NCBI GenBank assembly: GCA_026874595.1
Contig: CM049313.1
Span: 26,776,008 to 26,840,007 of the forward strand
DNA length: 64,000 nucleotides
DNA from: Sipunculus nudus
Lineage: Eukaryota; Annelida; Sipuncula; Golfingiida; Sipunculidae
Direction of reading: 5' to 3'
Made by a program: the position numbers and the translations under genes. Under the pieces are notes generated by a model, which worked only from the letters and a program-made list of their open reading frames with translations, was not told the DNA's origin and did no database searches. Shown in pieces: positions 43,073 through 53,674 of the stretch. The stretch's first letter is position 1; every line of letters starts with the position of its first letter.

Positions 43073-43105
43073 ACCCCCCCCCCCCCCCCCCCACCACCAC
43101 CACCA
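43073..43105. repeat. Poly-C / CAC repeat
   Basis: About 20 C followed by CACCACCACCACC. An A run lies at about 43,178-43,195. Both generate artefact frames. Confidence 0.9.
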
Positions 43106-43559
43106 AATCTGTCTGGCTTCGCTCCTGTTTTGTATGGTACATGTCTTAGAGGTTATATATATCAGAATGAACAACCACAAAAAAAAAAAAAAAAACATCC
43201 GCGACAACACTCCCGGATTCTCCGTGGCCGCATGCACATTTAAACAAATCTGACCATTTTCTCCAAGATTTAACATGCACCATCCTTAAAGGCAACTTTC
43301 CCTCCAGCAAAGACAGATTCACATCCGAACAAAAGCACATTCATACCCCACGTACGCACATTAAACAAGGACTTGGCTTTACCCTCTAAATACCCGGCAC
43401 TCTACGCTCACGAGGCAGCGGAAATCTTGCGCTTCTAAAGAAGCAACTGATTTTCACGCTGCCAGCTTTGACCGTTTATGATATACTTAGACATCAGATG
43501 GCGGTTCGTTGTCCGCTGAAAAAAAATGTGCGTATGATGTGACAAGCAGCCAACCAGAT

Positions 43560-44050
43560 GCCAACAAACAAACACTCGACAGGCATCCTGGCTCCGCCCA
43601 TAGCTGCGCTTCAAGCGCCGCTTGATGAGAGTTAACGGTCGAATTTTAATTGCTCCCTCTGTATTCTCGCATCATCGACCGATTCGATTATGACATTATG
43701 ACTGTGTTAGCGTAGCCATGTATCTGCTGTCAGCAGAACTGAAACCAGCCAGCGAGGTGTGCACGCAGCCTTTGTTGTTACGTTTCGTTTGAATTATAAC
43801 TCACCAGCCGGGCATCCTATGTGCCCAAGGCCCTAAGCAAACCACGTCTGGGGCAATTCTCTTTGAGCCTGTGGCCTGTTCAGACGGTTACCATGGCGAT
43901 GAGCTGTCACTCAAAACGAAATGAACATGATTGGCTCCGTGTATTCCTCGCTTGGTCGTGTCATCCAGCACAAGGTCTCATCTGATTGGACGAAAATACA
44001 GTGCTCCCCTCTGGTGTAGCAATTCAGGATACGAGGTCATAACAGCGCTT
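43560..44050. promoter_or_regulatory. Promoter-like region with X-box and two CCAAT boxes
   Basis: CpG-richer than its surroundings ('cgcttcaagcgccgcttg' at about 43,610). It contains GGGCGGAG (complement, about 43,594), an X-box-like GTTACCATGGCGAT (43,887-43,900) and two inverted CCAAT boxes (GATTGG at 43,929 and 43,984). The gene it would serve is not identified, as no convincing exon lies within 1 kb on either side. The spacing is typical of a metazoan TATA-less promoter. Function is inferred. Confidence 0.4.
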
Positions 44051-44220
44051 ACGATATAGGGAGTAGACCTATAGTTAAAGCGCTGTGTAAAGAGCGTACC
44101 GGCACTCGAGATCAGCACATACTTTTCCCCTCGAGACTAACCCCTCCCTGTCTTTGATACCCCAGCACCCCTGTTTTCATGTTGATATACACAGGCCAGT
44201 TGTGACGAGACATCAGACAG

Positions 44221-44297
44221 ATTTATAAAATTGAACGAGGCTTACCTGTAAATTTAAGTTTGATTACGATTCTATCGAGCCATCAATCAGTAACGGA
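44221..44297 (-). repeat. Left arm of an inverted repeat pair
   Basis: Complement of a segment nearly matched at 47,195-47,278. Shared phrases include CTGATTGATGGCT, 'gatagaat.gtaatc' and ACAGGTAAG then CTCGTTCAATTTTATAA. It may be the terminal or internal complementary repeat of the DIRS-like element between the arms. Confidence 0.6.
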
Positions 44298-44468
44298 GGA
44301 ACTATGATTCTCGCCAACTACAGGCCCACAATGTTCCTCGTCTTCTAACGAGTCTTCAATGTCATCCAAATAGTACACGGACTGATAACCTTGTTTTCTC
44401 AAAATGGAAAAGACAGGTTTAAGAAGTTGAGTGAATTTTCTTGGCCCACTGGACAATCCATTTGGTAA
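44298..44468 (-). pseudogene. DIRS-type reverse transcriptase fragment, YLDD part
   Basis: The minus-strand frame begins LPNGLSSGPRKFTQLLKPVF and continues to VYYLDD, the catalytic motif block of DIRS reverse transcriptases (YLDD rather than YxDD of LTR elements). It diverges after the YLDD and reaches a stop near 44,28x. The N-terminal half of the same domain lies at 46,740-47,115 on the same strand. RNA-dependent DNA synthesis would be its normal role. This copy is dead. Confidence 0.65.
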
Positions 44469-44474
44469 ACAAAC

Positions 44475-45948
44475 CTACTTATAGACACATCCGGTGTTTG
44501 CAAACAAAGCCCCCCAACTGGCGCATGCGCACTGGGCCGTAAGGCAAGAAGCACAGCCCAGCTTGACTGCCAGCCATATAATCAACACAGATAACCTATA
44601 AAATAGCATCACTGTATCTTTGATCAGTGTCAAAATAAAAGAGAGTCTGCCATGGCCCACAGTAAAATTAATTATCCCGATAAATTAGGCCACCACCCAT
44701 TGAAATAAAAGGGACAAGCCTATTTCCTGCAACAGCTCATATTTGGTCAGTTTTATCAGAGGTGACACTTGTGAAAATAAGATCGTAGGACAGAAATGTT
44801 AAAATAGTTTAATCATCTAAAAAGACTTGTCTTCCATATAGCTTATACAACTTGAAAATATGTTTAATTTTAGTGAAAAAAATCCATGATTTATAACAGT
44901 AGCCTATAACTTGCATGAAAATACACTAAGGTGCAGTCTCCCCTAAAAACTAATACTACCGAATATACAAGAATACTCAACTTTTAATTCAGTCTCCTCT
45001 CTTAAACACAATTTAATAGTGCCACGTAGATTTAAATTTATATATGTTTATTATAATCTTGCAAATTTGCAAAAATTTTGCTGCTCATCATAGACCTATA
45101 CGTGTGAATATGAGTGTCAGTATGGTGTTGCAACAAGTGATGTCTTATACTGTACAAAAAACTGCATGCAATCAAACTTGAACGACTTTATATAGGATAT
45201 CATGTTTTTTTGTGACCAACTGACACTGAGGAAAACATATTGTCCACTTACAAAAATGTGATCCCTTCTTAACTGCTTCATTATTTGTATAGCTTAAAAA
45301 AGTTAGTCTAAAATGCCCCCCCCCCCCGTCCCCCGGACCAATAAATATTAGAAATATCATCAAATCCCTGCACATTAATCACTATTCACATCTTAATGCC
45401 AATCCTTATTTCAACAAGGGCAATAATAATGCACCTCCCACCAAAAACTTCCATATTTTATATAATTAATGAAGCATTATTCAATTTAAATGAGTGATGT
45501 TTTCCAATACCTTGCCTGGGTTCCCACTAGTATATTAAAAAATTAATACCAGCTATATAGTGCTTCATATGAACCATGACTGAAATAATAATTACGAGAA
45601 GAGTAACTGTAAAACAATATAAAGAATGGTTTCCTTTGATGTATAGTATTGTAATCAGTTGAATAATTACTTAGGTGTAGTAGTCGATAAATGCAACGTT
45701 ATGTGTTCGTTTGAAAGAGAAAGCCATCGTGTTGTGTAAGTTTGTAAGTTACATTTTTTGTTTAAATTTTGTGGCGAATGATTTGAATATAAATTAATTA
45801 AAATTAAAATAAAGTAAAATTGATTATAACTATAAAAACATTTACAATATATAAATTTTCTAGGGTTTGTCCTTTTCAGTGATTTTGATATTAATGATAT
45901 TCATATTATTAGTAAAGTTATTATTATGATTTATTATTGATGATAATG

Positions 45949-45986
<38 letters not shown>

Positions 45987-46550
45987 TATACAAAGAAGAA
46001 ACTATAAGATGAAAACATTCATTGAATATTAAGTGAAGGAGGTATATCTGTTACAGATTATGAGTCTCAAATTAACTAAGGAAAATGAGTAATTAATTAT
46101 GTCATCAGATAAAGCTTCCATGGACATTCTCAACTTAGATCAGCTGATAGACAGGTCTAAAGATAAATTTATTCTTATATAAAGATTTCATATTTAGAAA
46201 AAGTAACTCTGAAATGTGATTTGTTATGGGAAATGATCCACCAAAGTGAAGGCTGTACTCCCTTTTCGGTACAAACGTTTACTCCCGTCAACAGGGAGGT
46301 ATAGGTCTGAACAAGGAATTAAGTCTGACATTTTTACTGCTGATTAAGTGAATAAAATTGTCCATGTATGTCACACGAATGGAACTGCACTTGTGGTAGA
46401 AAAGCATATTACAAATATATACTTATAGAATGAAGCGTGAAAACCTCTGACCTCTTGATTAGCCATGACTAATTGCAAGGATGTTGAACACCAGGTGGGA
46501 TTGTCAGCTGCAAATTTAAATGTTCTAGGGAAGGCCTCCTGGAGTTAAAA
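44475..46550. other. Sequence separating two DIRS reverse-transcriptase fragments
   Basis: About 2.2 kb of A+T-rich sequence with an (AAT)n tract at 45,951-45,986 and a C run at 45,317. It interrupts the reverse transcriptase between its two motif blocks. I found no terminal repeats, so its nature (inserted element or rearrangement) is open. Confidence 0.45.
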
Positions 46551-46739
46551 TGACTAGTTAATTGTAGGGACACTAGAATGACATGGTTTATGGTGTTTGA
46601 TATGCAAAATGACACTAAACAGGGAGAAAAATGAAGCGTAACTCAGACTGGTATTGTAGTGTAAATAGCTTGTCCAGTGCCTGCCGCAGCCCATGTTTTG
46701 CCTTACAGAGCACCACGTGGTCAGTGACCTAGTTTCTGT

Positions 46740-47130
46740 GACATCACGATCGGATGTGTCTATACAACTGTCCTTGCCATTCAAATTTGAGGTATTTTTG
46801 AAAACTAGTAAGGATATGCATTGAATAGTATGCATCTTTGAGGTCAATTGATGCCATGTAACAGTTTTTCTTAATCTTGAGAATAGCACTATACAGTGAT
46901 TCCATCTTAAAATGGTGGTATGTAACAAAATCATTCAAATAAGAAAGATTCAAAATGAGTCTCTATGGGCCATCATTTTTGGGCCTGGTGAAAATATTAG
47001 ATATAAAATCATCTTTATGAGGTTCACAATGTACGATGACTTTTTTGTCAAGTAACTTCACAATTTTTTTATTGATGATTTCACATGCTGCTGGTCAGCT
47101 CTGGTCATTGTTGAAAGACTGAATGGCCTC
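46740..47130 (-). pseudogene. DIRS-type reverse transcriptase fragment, N-terminal half
   Basis: Reading from about 47,115 on the minus strand: a KKIVKLLDKKVI segment, FTRPK, an in-frame stop, then RLILNLSYLNDFV, YHHFKMESL and MASIDLKDAYYS, and finally YLKFEWQGQLY. This is the order of motifs in DIRS reverse transcriptases (hhFKM, SxDLKDAYxxVPI, KYLxFxW). The DLKDAY aspartate is the first catalytic residue. The frame breaks after about 46,740. A stop in FTRPK-x-RLILN and the missing C-terminal part make it non-functional. Confidence 0.75.
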
Positions 47131-47194
47131 AAGATCACAATTTCGGATGGGAAATAACACATTCAAAGTAATATTAGGGAGGGACGTGAATCCT

Positions 47195-47278
47195 GCGTTC
47201 CTGATTGATGGCTTGATAGAATTGTAATCGATCTTCAACTTACAGGTAAGTCTCGTTCAATTTTATAATTCTGTCTCA
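47195..47278 (+). repeat. Right arm of the inverted repeat pair
   Basis: Inverted counterpart of 44,221-44,297. It contains ACTTACAGGTAAGTCTCG, which happens to read as a perfect splice donor (CAG|GTAAGT) on the plus strand. It lies between the recombinase fragment and the reverse-transcriptase fragment. Confidence 0.6.
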
Positions 47279-47572
47279 CCATCGATCATAGTCACTTCGG
47301 AGTCACGTGGGACTTGAAAGGCCATAAAGTCACCCAAGAACTTATAAAAAGAAAAATACAATTCCACTGACAAATTTATTTGTACAAAACAAAATTATCA
47401 AACAATATATATATAATGAAAAACTAAAGGTTTAAAGTAATCCAACTACTTAAAAATAAGTCTGCTAAGCTACATGCTAGAAAAAGAATCCAATATTATG
47501 CTCCCAAAATTTGGGTTTGACATGACAGGCCTCTTATAAAACTTTGCAAAAGTATGCATGGGCATTAGACCA

Positions 47573-48414
47573 TCAAGCACTTCTGAATATACAGTCAACT
47601 GGAGCTCCGAGCCGTGAAGCAGCAGAGGTTGCAGCAGATCTTGTACTATGTACAGTAAAGGTTTTTATATCAATTCCAGCACAACTCATGCACGTTTTTA
47701 TCCACCTTGCCAGTGTATTAGTACCAACTGGCGAATGTGGTTTCAAGTAACTGATCAGTAATTGATCACCTTTCCTTAAATGTTTAGTTTTCTCCACATA
47801 GACATTTAAGTGTTTTATTATACACAAATTTTCCTTTTCAAAACTCTCTAAAACTAATGTGCTTTGATAGTGAGATGGTCTATATATAGTAGTCTTTAAT
47901 AGACTTTTTATATGGAAAGTAGTCTTTACTTGTCAAAATCATCCCCGATAACAAAAGTTTTGTATTGTATAAATGCGTTGTCCTGATAACAAAGCCAGAA
48001 GCATTGTAGTTTTCATGGAAAGTTTTTAAGGAAATGCCATCAAGAGAAACAGAGTCCATGTATTGCAAAAACACCTCTCAGAAAACGGCACACATCAGGG
48101 TGTTCACCAAATTTAATGTTTTCTACTTTTACAATTGTAGAGAGTGCACTCCGAGCTGTGTTTAAGGAACTATATCCAAGACCTGTGTTGTAAAGTAAAG
48201 TTAGGAAATTCAAAGCTTGTAAGGCAGATGGATTAAAGGGATCCACCTGTTGTTCCGTGCAAAACCTGTCCCACTTGGTGATAAATGGTTTATACTGTTT
48301 GTTTGTGGAAACTGCCCAGGACTGGTAGAGAATTTTAACTGTTTGGTCAGAAAATCTATTTGTTTTGTAGTATCCCCTGACAAGTGGCAAGCAATCAAGT
48401 CCAGCCTGCGCCAC
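47573..48414 (-). pseudogene. DIRS-type tyrosine recombinase, internally deleted
   Basis: The N-terminal part (48,414 to about 48,070) has the core-binding fold region, including SWAVSTNKQYKPFITKW and YNTGLGYSSLNTARSALST. The C-terminal part (47,827-47,573) has HLRKGDQLLISYLKPH, then NTLARWIK, then HSTRSAATSAA, the H-x-x-R catalytic box of tyrosine recombinases. The middle (about 47,830-48,065), which should hold the first catalytic Arg, is non-homologous, and the final Tyr is absent. In DIRS elements this enzyme integrates a circular DNA copy. It belongs with the RNase H fragment at 52,348-52,535; the 3.9-kb LTR element lies between them. Confidence 0.75.
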
Positions 48415-48418
48415 AGGG

Positions 48419-49013
48419 TGTAGAAATCTCCCCCATACATAATTATACCATGGTTTTTGTTCTCTCTCTCATTTTAATATAACCAATAACATCCCCCATT
48501 CATTCCATTGGTCAGATGGGTGAGGTGAACTCCATCCCCTTTACTGGCCAATGAAATGAGAGTTTGTTGATTATACCCTGACATATACAAGGTCTACATA
48601 CAGTGTACTTATACGTTATCGTGATATCATCTATCTGTGTGTGCTCCAAACATCACGGGACCCCCCATTAGTGGTCACCCTGATGAGATGAACACCTTTA
48701 CCCTGATGAGATTAACAGATTAGGATCTGGCCTGTACAAATACGGGACCCAGTGACCATGACTAGGAGATTATGCAATCAGTACCCAGGCATCATGGAAC
48801 AAAGGCTTGTTATACATGTGTGATATGTCACAAGGTAATGCAGAGGTTTGAATGTATACGAAAGATTAAATTCACAAAATCAGTAAAGTTATAATCATAA
48901 TTAAAATATTCCTATTATTGAGAACAGCTGCAAATGAGAGAGAGAAGCCCATTGAACTCATTAAGTGTGACATGAAATACAATAATATACAACCTATCAT
49001 GCCAAATCTTACA
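48419..49013 (-). repeat. 3' LTR of the LARD element
   Basis: 595 bp. It differs from the other LTR by roughly seven substitutions by eye and one 9-bp indel at about 48,632 ('ttagctgac' present only in the other copy). This points to fairly recent insertion. Confidence 0.85.
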
Positions 49014-49531
49014 CTCGCACACCACCCATGATAAAAAAAGAAAATCAGAATGATTTTCTTTTTTTTTAATACATATATAAAGTCCTTAATGTGAACCTAT
49101 ATAAATATGTGTATACCAATGGCTAATTTATATTGTCACATTTATCCCAGAAGAACAAGATTTGGCATGATAAAATACAAGTACATAAATTAATAATCTA
49201 AATGACAACTTATGTGAACATGTCTTTTTTATAAAAAAAATATGCAAAATGATATTATAGTACACATTTCTTAAATATTCATAAGCATCAGTTCATTGAC
49301 CGTATAGCATGTGGATGCCCGAGCATCTCACCCTCTGGGGAGACATTATTGTGGTCTTAGTCCCCAGAGGTGCTTCCTCGCTTTCATTTCCCTGCCTGCT
49401 TCCCTCCACAGTGCAGAATACCCTTGCCCTCGGTCTGGGCCTCGTATAATTGAATATTTTTCCAGAAAATTTCCTCCTTCGTAAGTCCATTGCAGTGGTT
49501 CTGATACACAACACAATATAATACACTACAA

Positions 49532-49539
<8 letters not shown>

Positions 49540-49573
<34 letters not shown>
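49540..49573. repeat. (TA)n microsatellite
   Basis: Alternating TA run inside the LARD interior. Confidence 0.9.
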
Positions 49574-49578
<5 letters not shown>

Positions 49579-49699
49579 ATGACATGGTTAAACCAATTGT
49601 AATTAAAGAAAATTTTAGTCAAACTTATTTCCAACTTGCTTATACATGCACCTTGCCAAATCTTATGATGTACATTGAAAGCCAGTCTTTGCTGTATTC

Positions 49700-51270
49700 A
49701 TCAGCAATCAGACTCGTACATGAAGTTAGTCTCATCTGTACCTTCCACCATTAAGATCTAATGTTCATATAAACATCAATATACAATACATAAAGCCTAG
49801 TACAAAACAGCAGGAATTACAGTTTATATAAAAAAGGTGGAATTCAATTTTTAATTTGCTCAAAAATAAAGTAAATTTAATATTTATACATACTGAAGAA
49901 TCATGTTTACATCGGAAGAGAACTTGCATCCTGCAGCGTGAGAATGCACTGCGCTGAAAGCCACAGTCTTTGTTTCGCCCCTAAACAGTGAGACCGTACA
50001 ATGAACTTAGTCTTACCTGCCCCCCAGCAGTGAGATCTATTATTCACAATTACGCTATCAGTTAACAGTACACAAGATTCAGTGCAAAACGGCTAGCCCA
50101 CATGTAAAATTATAATCCATCCTTTCAGAATGTACAAAAAATAATCAATGTTATTTAATAGGTTAAGCATTTTGAAAAAAAATATTTCGTTAAGCTCTGT
50201 TTAATGTTCACCTTGTCTAATGAAGCCTGAGACTATGCTTGAACGCTCAGCACTGTGACCCTATCGCCATGTAATTAGTCTTACCCATCCCGCCTATACA
50301 GTCAGATCTAATATTCAGGAGACTACCAAAACAGTTCACAACATTCAGCTTAATGTAGAGTAAAAGTGACATAATAAAAAGAGTGATTCGTAATACAAGC
50401 AGCTATGGCTAATGTTCTAATATTTAACGTTTCGCCTTATGACTATGCACTGTATTGACTGCCCAAGTCTATGCTCGACTCCCTATAAAGCATTGTGACT
50501 CTATAACCACAAAATTAGTCTTATATGTTCGCCTATACAGTCAGATCTAATATTCAGGGGACAATCAATAAACAGTGTACAACATTCAGCTTAATGTAAA
50601 ATAAAAGTGTTATAACTGAAGAGTGATTCAATATGAACTTGTGTCTAATGATTTAAAATTTACTGTTTAGCTTCATGACCATGCACTTGATTGAACGTCC
50701 AAGTCTATGCTGAACCCCTTAGCATTTTGACTCTATCACCACGAAATTAGTCTTATCTGTTCGCCTATACAGTCAGATCTAATATTCAGGGGACAATCAA
50801 TAAACAGTGTACAACATTCAGCTTAATGTAAAATAAAAGTGTTATAAATGAAAAGAGTGATTCAATATGAACTTGTGTCTAGTAATTTAAAATTTAATGT
50901 TTAGCTTCATGACTATGCACTGTATTGAACGTCCAAGTCTATGCTGGCCCCTTTAGCATTTTGACTCTATCAACATGAAATTAGTCTTATCTGTTCCACC
51001 CATACAGTCAGATCTAATATTCAGGGGACAATCAATAAACAGTGTACAACATTCAGCTCAAAACATGATGTTTCTAGATACATAAATAAGACATTTCTGT
51101 TTTAATTTCTGAAGTGATAACTTGGTTTATCTAAAGTACATCTATAAATAATTGCCTCAAGAATATGTATACATAGTGTTTCAAGTTTAAGTCTATAATT
51201 CAGATGATGGCATATGCAGTGAATCTGTCACCCAGAACTATATTTAACATTTGCAACACACAGCAGGACG
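49700..51270. repeat. Tandem repeat filling the LARD interior
   Basis: The phrase CAGTCAGATCTAATATTCAG recurs at about 50,299, 50,538, 50,771 and 51,004 (period about 233-239 bp). Degraded units lie further left (about 50,020 and 49,745) and a last one at about 51,265. Each unit includes 'gtacaacattcagcttaatgta' and 'ttagcttcatgac.atgcact'. No reading frame is conserved across units, so it is a satellite rather than a coding repeat. Confidence 0.75.
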
Positions 51271-51479
51271 ATCTAATATTTAGGACTGGGAACTATCAAA
51301 ATACAAAGACAACCATAAACAAATTACACCTGATAAAGTGAGAACTGAAAAGCTCATAGAATTCTTATTTACAATATACATTGAAATGTCACAAAATAAA
51401 AAAAATATACATTCTGTCATTATTTTTTTTATAATCATATATAAAGACGTTTTACATTTTTTTAAAGCATATATAATAA

Positions 51480-51743
51480 TAAAATAAAATTCTTCGACGT
51501 TTAACTTCTCACTGTCATCCTGAGCGTTTCTGCATGGCCTCTCCGCAGCTTGTGACACTGCTAGCGTTTCTTGATGGACACATCAGGACCACAGGGATTG
51601 TAGAGGCGTCAGTTTCGGCAGCGTATTTGATTTTTTTTTTCGCTTTCATGTGCTTGAACACTGCTCTCTCCGTTGGTGTAGGAGTTTTTCAATCTCTAGG
51701 CGTGTGATCTGACATTTTAGTTCGACCTGGCACGCGACGCCAA
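51480..51743 (-). other. LARD 5' leader with primer-binding-site candidate
   Basis: Next to the 5' LTR (minus orientation). It starts with the candidate TGGCGTCGCGTGCC. A short frame follows (from about 51,708) but meets a stop within nine codons. A parallel copy at 52,557-53,494 shares 'ctgtcatcctgagcgtttctgcatggcctc' in two blocks. Confidence 0.5.
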
Positions 51744-52347
51744 TGTAGAAATCTCCCCCATACATAATTATACCATGGTTTTTGTTCTCTCTCTCATTTG
51801 AATATAACCAATAACATCCCCCATTCATTCCATTGGTCAGATGGGTGAGGTGAACTCCACCCCCTTTACTGGCCAATGGAATGAGAGTTTGTTGATTATA
51901 CCCTGACATATACAAGGTCTACATACAGTGTACTTATACGTTATTGTGATATCATCTATCTGTGTGTGCTCTTAGCTGACCAAACATCACGGGACCCCCC
52001 ATTAGTGGTCACCCTGATGAGATGAACACCTTTACCCTGATGAGATTAACAGATTAGGATCTGGCCTGTACAAATACGGGACCCAGTGACCATGACTAGG
52101 AGATTATGCAATCAGTACCCAGGCATCATGGAACAAAGGCTTGTTATACATGTGTGATATGTCACAAGGTAATGCAGAGGTTTGAATGTATACGAAAGAT
52201 TAAATTCACAAAATCAGTAAAGTTATAATCATAGTTAAAATATTCCTATTATTGAGAACAGCTGCAAATGAGAGAGAGAAGCCCATTGAACTCATTAAGT
52301 GTGACATGAAATACAAGAATATACAACCTATCATGCCAAATCTTACA
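51744..52347 (-). repeat. 5' LTR of the LARD element
   Basis: 604 bp, TG...CA ends. It is equal in length to the other LTR once the 9-bp indel is counted. It contains an inverted CCAAT (CATTGGTCAG at about 51,831). Confidence 0.85.
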
Positions 52348-52535
52348 AGGGGTTGTTCCTGCTGTATTTGGCTTGGCAGTATCAACAGCTGTTTGTTTCT
52401 CTTTATTAGGCGGGGCTGGTCCAACAGCATGCGCATGGCTGTGGGAAACCAAGCTTGGGCTGGCCAGTGTGGGAGAATAAGTAGGGCTTCTTCTGATTGA
52501 TGAGACAGCTTGTAAACTTTAGTTATTTTACTAGT
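52348..52535 (-). pseudogene. DIRS-type RNase H C-terminal fragment
   Basis: The minus-strand frame includes SKITKVYKL, then EEALLILPHWPAQAWFPTAM and LLDQPRL. This is the sequence that follows RNase H in DIRS pol proteins. It stops exactly at the LARD insertion point. The next expected motif (a tryptophan followed by RRLDLIACHLSG) resumes at about 48,414 on the far side. It is truncated upstream at about 52,540, where the second LARD-family copy starts. Confidence 0.7.
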
Positions 52536-52539
52536 AAGC

Positions 52540-52873
52540 ATATATAATATACAATATAAATTCTCCGATGTTTAACTTCTTACTGTCATCCTGAGCGTTT
52601 CTGCATGGCCTCCCCGCAGCTTGTGAGGCCCCTTTTCCATGCGCGCGGAAACACGCCCGCGGAATCCACCCTTCCCATGACGTGTTTTCACAAGGGATTC
52701 CCCGCCCCAAAGCCTTCCTGGCATCATGTCTAGCATGTGCCGGTTATGTACAGTTCACTGTTAGCATGTATACATTTAAAATTTCGTTATATTTTCAGGA
52801 ACGTACAGTTTTTATAAAGGTATTGTGTGCTATCGACAGGCCGATGGGGTCGTATATATATATATATATATAT

Positions 52874-52904
<31 letters not shown>

Positions 52905-53494
52905 TATGCTTTAAGAGATTATTCACTGTCCGTAATAAGATTTTTAACACCCCCGCAGCACATATATATGTTTATATATAATATATATAATCATGATTTA
53001 GAGTAGACGAGCAGAACAGCAGTTAAGTATGATTTGTCGCCATGCATGATAAAGCCCTATGCTGGGGCGTCCTCAAACAGACTGCATTCTCGTCCTTGAC
53101 CTCCACAAGAAGGCTCACCCGCGCGCGTTTCCGCGTACATGGAAAAGTGATTTACACTGGTGCGACTTTTCCGCGAGCGGAAACGCGCGCTGAAAAATCG
53201 CGCATCGCACGATGTCGATTTCAGAAGCGCGCGGAAACGCGCACGTTTCCGCTTGCATGGAAAAGGTATACCTGATTAACACTTGCGCGATTTTTTCAGC
53301 GCGCGGCGCGCGTTTCCCCGCGCATGGAAAAGGCCCCTCATGAGACTGTTAGCGTCTCTCGGTGGACACATCAGGACAACAGTGCTTGAAGCGTCATGAG
53401 ACAGCAGATGAATTCGGCAACTTAGGTATCCATTTTTATTCTTCAGTAGCATCCAAATAATATAAAAATGTCAATACGTAAAAAGTGTTCTCAG
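52540..53494 (-). mobile_element. Interior of a second, older LARD-family copy
   Basis: 52,557-52,626 and 53,341-53,405 match 51,484-51,600 and flank a 714-bp insert. The piece runs into a third LTR copy (from about 53,495). Its far (3') end is missing, so only the 5' half of the element survives. It is more diverged than the complete copy next door. Confidence 0.6.
52627..53340. mobile_element. Harbinger-like non-autonomous DNA transposon with TGA duplication
   Basis: The left end is GGCCCCTTTTCCATGCGCG. The right end is the complement of TGAGGGGCCTTTTCCATGCG. TGA borders both sides (52,624-52,626 and 53,341-53,343). The empty site survives at 51,549-51,563 ('cttgtgacactgctagcg'). The right subterminal zone (53,115-53,335) holds many GCGCGCGGAAACGCGC motifs in both orientations. 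The middle has a (TA)n tract (52,855-52,907). No transposase. PIF/Harbinger is inferred from the 3-bp duplication and TIR style. The exact edge is ambiguous by 2-3 bases because TGAG is repeated. Confidence 0.7.
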
Positions 53495-53674
53495 TGTAGA
53501 GTGGCCAAAAGGAATCTCTCTCGCACATTATTATACCCTAGCTTTTTGTTCTCTCTCTCTCATTGGAATATAACCAATCGCATCCTCCATTCATCCCATT
53601 GGTCAGACGGGTAGGGTGAACTCCGCCCCTATATTGGCCAACGAAATGAAGGGAGAGTTTGTTGATTATACCCT
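53495..53674 (-). repeat. Third LARD-family LTR, left part
   Basis: Starts TGTAGA, then 12 extra bases, then follows the other LTRs ('aatataaccaat.gcat.c.ccattcat', 'gagagtttgttgattata'). It stops at CCCT, where the Ty3/Gypsy element begins. Confidence 0.75.

Larger units (their letters stand above)
48419..52347 (-). mobile_element. Non-coding LTR retrotransposon (LARD type) inserted in a DIRS element
   Basis: It has two long direct repeats (48,419-49,013 and 51,744-52,347), both starting TGTAGAAATC and ending ATCTTACA (TG...CA). AGGG lies directly outside both ends (48,415-48,418 and 52,348-52,351). Just inside the right LTR the minus strand reads TTGGCGTCGCGTGCCAGG, a TGG-initial primer-binding-site candidate. 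Inside the left LTR it reads ATGGGTGGTGTGCGAG as a polypurine tract. Orientation is therefore minus. The 2.7-kb interior encodes no gag or pol and is largely a tandem repeat. It would depend on proteins from an autonomous relative. Confidence 0.8.

Noticed and set aside
46554-46934. 126-residue minus-strand frame overlapping the DIRS reverse transcriptase
   Set aside because: Different phase from the recognisable motifs; no homology seen. Only the frame containing DLKDAY is real.
47225-47260. CAG|GTAAGT at about 47,245 as a host-gene splice donor
   Set aside because: The same sequence occurs inverted at 44,240 as part of a repeat arm, and no coding exon precedes it.
51646-51915. 89-residue minus frame spanning the LARD LTR edge
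   Set aside because: Runs from LTR into the leader and primer-site candidate; no gag motif. Treated as chance.
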